Source of the DNA: Tritrichomonas foetus
Lineage: Eukaryota > Parabasalia > Tritrichomonadida > Tritrichomonadidae
Direction of reading: 5' to 3'
Length of the DNA stretch: 64,000 nt
Assembly (NCBI GenBank): GCA_001839685.1
Contig: MLAK01000753.1
Coordinates: 1 to 64,000 of the forward strand
In this document: positions 29,180 through 36,443 of the stretch, one piece after another
Layout of the letters: each line of letters starts with the position of its first letter
How positions within the stretch are numbered: position 1 is the stretch's first letter
Notes under the pieces: model-generated
What the model was told of the DNA's origin: nothing
Seen by the model: the letters and a program-made list of their open reading frames with translations, nothing else
Database searches by the model: none
Program-made: the position numbers and the translations under genes

Positions 29180-30537
29180 TGACGAATTCATCAATCAATT
29201 TTCAAATGAATACATTGGGTATATTTAATATTCCATTTGACGCATATGTGAAAGACTTTTTATTCATTATTAATGGCAAAGAATACAAAACTAATCGAAT
29301 TGTTGCAGATCTAATTTCACCCAAAATATGCAAATTACATCAAACAGATTATACTATAGATTCATTTTCTATCGATTTTACTATTGGTGAAAATGATGAT
29401 TCATTTGACTTTAATAAAGTTTTAGGATTAGTTGATTTTAAACCTCAACAAATTAAAATGGAAGAAATTCCTTATTTTCTTGCAATTTTTGAAGCATTTG
29501 ATAATGAACAAGCTGTTGATCTTTTACCGCATATTTATGAAGAGCTTACACCAAATAATGCTGTTCGTCATATTCATGAAAAAATTCAATTCTTTGAAGA
29601 AAAGAAGAAAGCTGTCAATTCAAAACAAAATGAAAAAAGTAATCATTATGCTTTATATCTTAAAAAAGAAATAGAATATATTGCATTTAACTTCTGTGAT
29701 ATTAATGCTGATCAATTGAAAAATTTAGATGTGGACATTCTTGAATTAATCATTTCCCATAATCAACTTCGCCTTCTTAATGAAGAATATTTGTTTACTT
29801 TTGTGAATGAAATATATAATTTGGATAGAAATATGTATAAATTGTTTGAATATATTGATTTTAGTAACCTTAGCTCAAAATACATGAACCAATTTATAGA
29901 AAACTTTTATTTTGATGATATGAATGGTGGAATATGGCACTCAATTTGTAAACGACTTTCTTCTGATCACATTTTGCTTGATTTTTCTTCAAATCGCTAT
30001 AAAATAAGACAATTTCTCTATGATAGTGAAGACAATGGCCATCATGGTATTATTTATGGCTTAACGCAGGAAGGGTGGCTAGAAGAAAATGTTTTAGTGG
30101 CGTCATCTTCAGCGAGTGAAAGCTCTCACTCTGTCAATGAATTATTGAATGAAGATATTAATAGATATTATCAATCACAAAATGAAGATAATTCATGGAT
30201 AAGTTTTGATTTCAAAGAGAGAAAAGTTAAGTTAACTCATTATAAACTTCGTTCAGGAAGAAAAACTGGTTCTGGTTTTGGAAATAATGACAAGTTTGGT
30301 GATAAAATCAAAAACTGGGTTCTTGAATGTTCAAATGATGGAAAAGAATGGATTAATCTTGATACAAAAACAAATTATTCAAGTGGATGGTCCATGGTTT
30401 CCACAAATGAAGTCACATGTGAAGATTTTTATAGATTTTTCAGGCTTAGAAATACTGGACTCAACTCAAACAACAATTATTCTTTAGTCATTAGTTGCAT
30501 CGATTTCTATGGCTATATTCTGAACCCATCGAGTTAA
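29179..30537 (+). CDS. BTB-like protein with C-terminal F5/8C (discoidin) domain
   Basis: A 452-residue protein with a two-part layout. The N-terminal 110 residues resemble the BTB-like opening common in trichomonad and amoebozoan proteins (DFLFIINGKEYKTNRIVADLISPKICKLH). A helical BACK-like middle follows. The C-terminal 150 residues form an F5/8C-like sandwich: SWISFDFKERKVKLTHYKLRSG, NWVLECSNDGKEWINLD, and FRLRNTG are typical strands. Discoidin domains bind carbohydrates or other ligands. BTB domains mediate oligomerisation and Cul3 ubiquitin-ligase recruitment. No signal peptide is seen, so it is intracellular. The protein at 56682 shares the discoidin half, so both belong to one expanded family. 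Confidence 0.82.
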   Translation: MTNSSINFQMNTLGIFNIPFDAYVKDFLFIINGKEYKTNRIVADLISPKICKLHQTDYTIDSFSIDFTIGENDDSFDFNKVLGLVDFKPQQIKMEEIPYFLAIFEAFDNEQAVDLLPHIYEELTPNNAVRHIHEKIQFFEEKKKAVNSKQNEKSNHYALYLKKEIEYIAFNFCDINADQLKNLDVDILELIISHNQLRLLNEEYLFTFVNEIYNLDRNMYKLFEYIDFSNLSSKYMNQFIENFYFDDMNGGIWHSICKRLSSDHILLDFSSNRYKIRQFLYDSEDNGHHGIIYGLTQEGWLEENVLVASSSASESSHSVNELLNEDINRYYQSQNEDNSWISFDFKERKVKLTHYKLRSGRKTGSGFGNNDKFGDKIKNWVLECSNDGKEWINLDTKTNYSSGWSMVSTNEVTCEDFYRFFRLRNTGLNSNNNYSLVISCIDFYGYILNPSS

Positions 30538-31071
30538 AAAACTAAATAAAACAAAATTGAACTTGTTTCTCCTCCATGTCTCTATATTTTTATACTCTCT
30601 CCTTAGCAATGTCTGACTTGTTAACAAGTGTCCCATTGGAAATGAATATTTCTATCTATATATATATATATTAGCATAATCAAGGAAATTCTGATAAAGG
30701 GTGAATCCTTTGTTTCCTCATTAAGTGACTTCGACTTCACTTAAAATACCAATTTTTTTTCATTATTAGTGAAGAAACTCCAAATGTTTCGAATTCTATT
30801 GGTTTATAATTCATTTTTTAATTAAGAGCCAAATAATGGAGAATTATTCGTTTTGTGAATTTACTTTTTTTATCTCCATTTTATAGAATTGTCATATCTT
30901 TGGTGAAACAATTTTATTGAAATCACATAAATTTATATTTTTCTTCTGGAGAATGCTGACAGCAGTGCTCATTTCATATTTATTAGTCAGAATTAAACGG
31001 TCTCATTAAAGTAATATAATTGAAGGCAAATATGGTCGGCCGTTTCCCGATTCAAGACCTTCATTTTCAAA
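30538..31071. other. Intergenic region with hairpin
   Basis: It holds a short TA repeat near 30654-30672. A hairpin at 30721-30744 has TTAAGTGA arms around an 8-base loop. AACGG at 30996-31000 and CCGTTT at 31040-31045 lie just upstream of the RPB8 start. No gene is seen. Confidence 0.45.
30996..31045 (+). promoter_or_regulatory. Two Myb-type cores before RPB8
   Basis: AAACGGTCTC (AACGG at 30996-31000) and GGTCGGCCGTTTCCC (CCGTTT at 31040-31045) sit 26-76 bp upstream of the ATG, in opposite orientation. The double occurrence suggests a functional site. Inferred. Confidence 0.4.
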
Positions 31072-31509
31072 ATGTCGGAGCTCTTCAGCGACACATTTAC
31101 TGTCACAGTCATTGATAGAGATGGCCAGCAATTCGACAACGTCCAGCGTATTGAAGCAGAAAACCCAAACGGCGATTCAAAGCTGATTTTAGACATAAAT
31201 ACTCAGATTTATCCAATGAGACTGAACATGGTTTTCTCTCTCGTTCTTACAAGCCAAATATCAGCTGAGGCACCAAATAACAATCAACACTGGCATCCAA
31301 ACCAACTCAAAAACTCAATCGCAACCAAATACGAATATGTTATGTACGGAAAAGTTTATCGTTACGAAGAAGAAAGCGCTCACCATAAAGCAACAGTTTA
31401 TATCTCGTACGGCGGTCTTTTAATGTCCCTCCACGGCGAACAGCACGCTTTGTCTTTAATCCCTGGATCCAGAAATGTATATCTTTTGATGCGTGAGATT
31501 AAGTCTTAA
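31072..31509 (+). CDS. RPB8: RNA polymerase common subunit RPB8
   Basis: A 145-residue single-domain protein matching RPB8/ABC14.5, the OB-fold subunit shared by RNA polymerases I, II and III. The N-terminal FSDTFTVTVIDRDG and RIEAENPN motifs, a middle DINTQIYPMR, and the C-terminal MYGKVYRYEE...VYISYGGLLMSLHGE followed by NVYLLMREI are family landmarks. The length is normal (human 150). It has no extra domain. It is a nuclear housekeeping gene; its promoter region carries two Myb-type cores. Confidence 0.97.
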   Translation: MSELFSDTFTVTVIDRDGQQFDNVQRIEAENPNGDSKLILDINTQIYPMRLNMVFSLVLTSQISAEAPNNNQHWHPNQLKNSIATKYEYVMYGKVYRYEEESAHHKATVYISYGGLLMSLHGEQHALSLIPGSRNVYLLMREIKS

Positions 31510-32102
31510 GCAAAACATGAATGTATATCTTTTGATGCTTCAATATAAATTTAAACTTTAAAATAACTCATATATTTATTTTTCCGACTTTTCTTTTTTT
31601 TTCCCTTGTCATATTTCAATGTAGTTATCTCAATTTATTTTTCACGAGAAAATATTCCTCAACTTTCGAAGCCAAATACGCAAATATTGAAATTCCTTTT
31701 TTTTTGGTAAAACACATAATAAAGTGGCTATTTTGTTATTGTTGATTCATAGAAAATCATGTTGACGTTTTCTAATACTTATTGGGAGAATTTTGTTATG
31801 TTTGTGTAAAATTCAGAATTTTATATTTCATCATTTGAATACTTAATTTGCAATAACAGATTTGTATTCAACATTCTTCGAATGGCGTAGGATTGGGATG
31901 TCAATATTACTTATCAAATGTTAGAATAACCTGTTGGTATGATCAACTTTTACTAAAAAATTCGACATAAAAAGATAGAGAAGAAAGAATTAGATGTGAG
32001 TATGTTTAAATAAGCAATAATTACACTTCTTTAAATAAATAATTTATTTGTAAGTTAAATAAATAAATAAATAAAATATATTAATCATATAAATTAACAT
32101 GA
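31510..32102. other. Intergenic region, convergent 3' ends
   Basis: AT-rich spacer. The sequence AATGTATATCTTTTGATG of the RPB8 3' end (31475-31500) is repeated near 31520-31537, a short direct duplication across the stop codon. TAAATAAATAAATAAAAT lies near 32056-32077. Nothing else is seen. Confidence 0.45.
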
Positions 32103-33095
32103 TTATTTGGCATCTTCACCTCCCTGCACTTCATCTGTATTTGCCTGCATGATATCGTCCGTCTGTGATAAGTTATTGGTTTGTTGTTGATTTTCCTCGA
32201 GGGCGAGGTCTGATGCTGCAGCAGTGCTCGTATTATTTCCTTCATTTTCATTTTCGTTTATATTTATACTATTGCTCACATCATTGCTATTTAGGTTAAG
32301 ATTTGAGAGTCCGGCCAAATTACCAGTCAAATTATTGATGTTTCCAAGATTAGATTCTTGAATCGAAAATGAAGTAGGAGGTATCGTTATTGGCTCCGGC
32401 TGTCCATCAGTAACAGGTTGTATCGTAACTACATCGATTGTCGAGTCTGGAATCTGAATATTTTGATTTGCTGATAATTGCTGTTGCGCTTGCGGGACTG
32501 AAATCGGCTGGACTTCGTCTGGATTATCGTTCGCTTTTTGAAGTAAAAACTTGTATCTGAATCGGCATTGAACGTCGCTTCGATTTCCCATCTCGGCGGC
32601 AATTCTTGTCCACGCCTTATTTCCGTAGGCCTTGACTGCGTTCAAGAGCTTCTCCTCCTCCTCTCTCGACCAGTTACATTTGTTTATCTTTGGATCGAGA
32701 ACGCGATGCCATCTTTGGCTACATTGGGACCTTGTTCGACCCCCGCCGACGATTGTGGCGACCAGCGGCCAGTTCTCGATTCCGTTGACTTGGATTGCGG
32801 CTGTCAGGCGGTGGTCCTCCTCCTGCGTCCAGGGGCGGGCTTTCTTTCGAAATCCGGCAAATTGGGTCTTTGGAGTTGGCTTCCGATTGAGTTGTTGGAC
32901 CATGTCAGCAAACTTTTTGATTGGCTCTGAAGTACCAATTAGATTTTCGAGCTCTATGGAGGCTTTATGGAGATCAATAACTTGATTAAAATACTGGGTA
33001 AAGATATCGTTGAGTTCCGTGGCTTTGTCTTTTTTGTCGTCGGGAAGAAATTCGGAAATCATTGTTAAGATGAGGTTTCCAGGCTTTTGATCCAT
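32103..33095 (-). CDS. R2R3 Myb-like transcription factor
   Basis: A 330-residue protein. The leading 85 residues form a helical region. Two canonical Myb repeats follow: RPWTQEEDHRLTAAIQ...NWPLVATIVGGGRTRSQCSQRWHRVLDP (about 87-136) and CNWSREEEEKLLNAV...AWTRIAAEMGNRSDVQCRFRYKFL (about 139-186). Trp spacing in the second repeat is intact (CNW and AW, with F replacing the last W). The tail is Gln/Asn/acidic and probably an activation domain. It is a nuclear sequence-specific regulator; YAACGG-like sites abundant in this window are plausible targets by family knowledge only. It is more canonical than the Myb protein at 3843. An AACGG element lies about 90 bp upstream of its own gene, which would allow autoregulation. 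Confidence 0.94.
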   Translation of the reverse strand: MDQKPGNLILTMISEFLPDDKKDKATELNDIFTQYFNQVIDLHKASIELENLIGTSEPIKKFADMVQQLNRKPTPKTQFAGFRKKARPWTQEEDHRLTAAIQVNGIENWPLVATIVGGGRTRSQCSQRWHRVLDPKINKCNWSREEEEKLLNAVKAYGNKAWTRIAAEMGNRSDVQCRFRYKFLLQKANDNPDEVQPISVPQAQQQLSANQNIQIPDSTIDVVTIQPVTDGQPEPITIPPTSFSIQESNLGNINNLTGNLAGLSNLNLNSNDVSNSININENENEGNNTSTAAASDLALEENQQQTNNLSQTDDIMQANTDEVQGGEDAK

Positions 33096-33600
33096 TGGCG
33101 GGGGAAAAAAAATTAGATTTGAAAGAAACCGATATTTTTATTCATTTTTTGATAACATTACAAAATGTAAATCATTTGTTTTCTAAACGGCCGCTCAAAA
33201 TTTTACTAACAGATATCAGCAAACAAAGTATGCCAATTTATCATTGAATTTCTTTAACGTAAGAATTTTTTTTGAGATTATTTGAATAGTTTACTTCTGT
33301 GATAAACTATTCAAGCGTTGATAAACTACTCAAGTGTTGATAAACTATTCAAGTGTAGATAAACTATTCAAATTTCCAAGAAATATCTTTGAAAGAGACC
33401 GTTTACTTGATATTCTTTTCACATTGAAAAGATAATGATCTTTTGAAATATCGAAAAAATATCTCTTCATGAAGATCACCTAGAAAATATAAATGAAAAA
33501 TGAAAGCTAGTATATAGAGGTTCATGAAATCAACCTTTCCATTCATTTTTTCTTGAATGACACTTTGTGTCCCAAGAATCCATCTCAATATTACTTTTGA
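33096..33600. other. Intergenic region with direct and inverted short repeats
   Basis: It contains TAAACGGCCGCTC (33184-33196) upstream of the Myb gene and the 19-bp repeat listed separately at 33281-33374. No gene is seen. Confidence 0.45.
33281..33374. repeat. 19-bp tandem repeat with an inverted lead copy
   Basis: Four copies of GATAAACTATTCAAGTGTT (single-base variants, the last truncated) run from 33301 to about 33374. Immediately before, TTTGAATAGTTTA (33281-33293) is the reverse complement of the unit core, so the array could form a hairpin. Confidence 0.85.
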
Positions 33601-33608
33601 AGTATTTG

Positions 33609-33720
33609 ATGTTTTGTTTCTTCTTTATGTTTTGTTTCTTCTTTATGTTTTGTTTCTTCTTTATGTTTTGTTTCTTCTTTATGTTTTGTTTCTTCTTTAT
33701 GTTTTGTTTCTTCTTTATGT
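33609..33720. repeat. 18-bp minisatellite (pyrimidine-rich)
   Basis: Six perfect copies of ATGTTTTGTTTCTTCTTT from 33609 to 33716, plus a partial copy. It gives artificial frames encoding FFFMFC-type repeats, not called as genes. Confidence 0.95.
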
Positions 33721-33799
33721 CTCACCTTCACTCATTTCTGCACCAAATTCTCATGTGAACTTGCATTTGACAGAGAGAGGTCAAAATGCTTGATGATTT

Positions 33800-34060
33800 T
33801 TATGGAAGATCGCTGATTGAAGACAATTTGAACTTTCCTGATGTCATTTCAATAACTTGACCAATTCCAATTGAAAAGATTCGATTGTCATTGTTATTAT
33901 CATTAATTTGATCACTTTTCTCGTTCCTAACATCACCATTGGTTACTAAAAATATATGACTCTGCATTAAATCGACTTTTGGCATCAAAGAAAATAAAGC
34001 CTCTTGTAAAAGTTTCATCAACAGTTTTAATTTAGTGAAGTTTGGCTTCAATAATTTCAT
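33800..34060 (-). pseudogene. Von Willebrand A-type fragment (probable relic)
   Basis: A minus-strand frame of about 86 codons contains SHIFLVTNGDV and then RIFSIGIGQ. These match the strand-helix-strand core of the VWA domain found in VIT/inter-alpha-trypsin-inhibitor-like proteins, where LLTDGEV and RVFTIGIG are standard. The MIDAS-bearing first half (DxSGS) is missing, and a stop (34079-34081) closes the frame upstream. The region after IGIG also stops early. It therefore looks like a truncated copy of a larger gene. It could alternatively be a degraded mobile or multigene family copy. Confidence 0.5.
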
Positions 34061-34489
34061 CACCTCTGCAAATGATAATTAATGAATATTGTTACATTCC
34101 TAATGTTGGGAATACAAAATTGTGTATTTTCGTGAATTTTTTATGAAAATTGAAGAAAATTGTCATACTATTCAAATATTATGTTCAAGATTGTTTTTTT
34201 TTCCAACAGAAATATCCTGCCTAATCATGATACCTATCAATATAAACAACTATCTTTTGTCGATTATCGATAAGAAAAACAAGATACCATTGTAATTTTT
34301 CGAAAAATATATTTTATGACTTTAATAAATAATACAATAAAACTGTCATTTCGTCATCTATTCGAATTTTTATCCTCAAGAAATGGAGAATAATCTCGTA
34401 AAATTCATGAATAAAGAACTCTGAGCAAAAACAAAGATTTTCTGATAAAATTTAATCATAAATATTTATACAGAAAAATTCAAACATTT
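34061..34489. other. Intergenic region
   Basis: AT-rich, no gene or structure recognised upstream of the VWA fragment. No remains of the missing N-terminal half of that domain were found here by eye. Confidence 0.4.
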
Positions 34490-35242
34490 TTATTTGTTTG
34501 TGTCTTTAATGTTTTCATTTATATTTCCATATAGAACGAACCCCATCACTGACATCAGAAATTTTTCATTAATGTTTTCATTTATATTTGTAATTGTACT
34601 TTGATTAAATGCGAGTAATTTATTAATATCCCAATGGTCCTGAGAAATTTCATTGAGTTTTTCACTATGAACTTTGGAAATTTGATCAATTTGATTTTTC
34701 CATTTTTCATTGAATTTATTAGCAACATTTCTATGATTGAAATCAATATAATTTTTATTAATAGAATCATATAATGTTTTCCATCTTGAAGTATATGTGA
34801 AATTGTAACAAAGACTTTTTTGAAGATTTCCTTTGTGATTTGATTCTTTGGTTAAGTTTTTGAGAGTTTTCAAATCATCTTTCATTTTTTGTCGAAATGT
34901 TGTTTGAGTGCGTTCGAATCTTCTTTCAAGGATTTCTTTCTTTTTAATTGAAGAACCATATATAAAAGCAACTTGTGCAATTTGATTTTTAATTTCTTGA
35001 TATTTTTTTAAATTGTCTTGGAAAACTTTTTCAATTGATGAAGGTGGCTTATTATCCTCTATGAACTGAATTGTATTATGCCGCTTCTTTTGTTTTTCCT
35101 CAACAATAGACATTATCTCGTTTAATTCTTTCATGCTTTTTTTAAATTTTTCAACTTTTAGGAAACAGTTATGTTCAACATAATTCAAGTAGTCATTTGG
35201 ACAAATATTTCGAGGTTGGATTCGAAAAATATTGGTAGTCAT
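34490..35242 (-). CDS. Helical protein of unknown function
   Basis: A 250-residue protein starting at the ATG at 35242; the frame extends upstream only through a non-ATG codon. It is rich in Lys, Glu, Asn and Ile with predicted coiled coil in two parts (about 25-130 and 150-210). There are no catalytic motifs and no membrane segment, although the last 25 residues (FLMSVMGFVLYG) are modestly hydrophobic. I do not recognise a family. It is divergently arranged with a small gene only 18 bp away, so they may share a promoter. Confidence 0.65.
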   Translation of the reverse strand: MTTNIFRIQPRNICPNDYLNYVEHNCFLKVEKFKKSMKELNEIMSIVEEKQKKRHNTIQFIEDNKPPSSIEKVFQDNLKKYQEIKNQIAQVAFIYGSSIKKKEILERRFERTQTTFRQKMKDDLKTLKNLTKESNHKGNLQKSLCYNFTYTSRWKTLYDSINKNYIDFNHRNVANKFNEKWKNQIDQISKVHSEKLNEISQDHWDINKLLAFNQSTITNINENINEKFLMSVMGFVLYGNINENIKDTNK

Positions 35243-35260
35243 TGGAATGATTCGATCACA

Positions 35261-35494
35261 ATGGCAAAAAATAAAACTGAGCAATTTGAAGTTAAATCCG
35301 GTCGATGTTATAAACTTTTTCTTATAATAAATGGTCGCACGGCATATGATGTTTCAGAAAAGAACTCTTTCAAAATATCCACTTGTAATGACAAAACAGT
35401 GATTATCCATTATGGTGATTCGAAATTCACTATAACAAATATTTCAACCGGTTTAACTGTTCGTATACTTCATATAAATATACAATTTAAATGA
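35261..35494 (+). CDS. Small protein of unknown function
   Basis: A 77-residue frame starting at the ATG at 35261 (an earlier in-frame ATG at 35171 would overlap the opposite gene's start). It looks like a small beta-rich domain: KLFLIINGRTAYDVSEK, STCNDKTVIIHYGDSKFTITN and LTVRILHINIQF alternate as strands. There is no signal peptide. The pattern suggests an intracellular beta-sandwich or a fragment of one. It is 18 bp from the start of the divergent gene. Moderately likely to be real. Confidence 0.45.
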   Translation: MAKNKTEQFEVKSGRCYKLFLIINGRTAYDVSEKNSFKISTCNDKTVIIHYGDSKFTITNISTGLTVRILHINIQFK

Positions 35495-35889
35495 ATTTTG
35501 ATTATTACTTCAATCAAAATTATACATTTTTTTCACAGATATCATTGATGTTATAACAATGTACAATTTTCATCTGAATTCTGTAATGATGATGATATCT
35601 TTGTAGTTAATTCTCAATAGTGCTCATTTTTCATTATAAACATTATCAAACTTCACTTCGATAAATGTACGATATGTATTTGACCATATCTGCCATATTT
35701 TGAACATACATTACAACGGTAAGAGGTCTTAATGCCAAACATTAGAGATTCAGATATGTGATAATCTAAAATCACCTTTAAATAGATAATTATATAGTTA
35801 AACGTATTTATACTTAATAGAAAAAGGGGTTGATAAATAAATTAATGTTTATCTATAGAAAATAAAATAATATTATGATAACAGGGTAA
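35495..35889. other. Intergenic region, convergent 3' ends
   Basis: AT-rich spacer; no gene, structure or repeat is seen. Confidence 0.5.
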
Positions 35890-36177
35890 TTACTTAGGTG
35901 TCTCAATGCAAGCCGAAAGTTTGTTGAAGTAATTTTTGATTCGATCAAGATGTCTCATATTTTTGTGATTTTCGACATTTTCCCCTTTCGAGCGGAGATA
36001 ACAAAGCTGTAACGTCGTCATTGCAAAGGCCAAAACCGTTTTGTATTTGGCTTTTTCAAGCTCAGTGAGAGAATTCAATTTTTCTTCGAGTGGTACTTGC
36101 GTTAGTTGTGCCATATGAGCTTCAACAACTTGTAAAAGTCGCTCATACTGTACTGTTTCTGGGTCGAGTTCTGTCAT
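35890..36177 (-). CDS. C1D/Rrp47-like nuclear exosome cofactor
   Basis: A 95-residue protein matching the Sas10/Utp3/C1D core domain. Helices in order: PETVQYERLLQVVEAHMAQL, then LEKAKYKTVLAFAMTTLQLCYLRSKGENVENHK, and a final RIKNYFNKL. The KAKYKTVLAFAMTTLQLCYLRSKG..VENH pattern with the following HLDRIKNYFNKL is typical of C1D and yeast Rrp47/Lrp1, which bind the nuclear exosome nuclease Rrp6 for rRNA and snoRNA processing. The protein is close to the minimal domain size (human C1D is 141), with no basic C-terminal tail. Its upstream region carries AACGG at 36220-36224. The start ATG is clear. Confidence 0.78.
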   Translation of the reverse strand: MTELDPETVQYERLLQVVEAHMAQLTQVPLEEKLNSLTELEKAKYKTVLAFAMTTLQLCYLRSKGENVENHKNMRHLDRIKNYFNKLSACIETPK

Positions 36178-36219
36178 CGCTTCGAAATGGAAAAATGAAA
36201 AACTTTCGGGATTTTTTTA

Positions 36220-36224
36220 AACGG
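36220..36224 (-). promoter_or_regulatory. Myb-type core before the C1D-like gene
   Basis: Plus-strand AAACGGTCGCTTC lies 43 bp before the ATG. On the coding strand it reads GCGACCGTTT. It is one of the recurring AACGG sites. Confidence 0.35.
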
Positions 36225-36443
36225 TCGCTTCTCATTTTCCAATTCACTTTTCAAGATATTCATTATTATTGTGGTTTCATTTTAGTTTCTTTGTAGTTGC
36301 ATTGTTGTTCCTTTGTGATTCTATTTCTCTGATGCTGATTATATCAAAGGCTGATTTCCACTTTCATTATATAGACAAAAAAAATCAAATATAGAAAATT
36401 GTCGATTACTCTATTATCATTTATTACAAACAAAAATCAAAAA

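Noticed and set aside
33557..33793. Plus-strand frames with repeated FFFMFC or LLYVLF units
   Set aside because: Produced by the 18-bp minisatellite.
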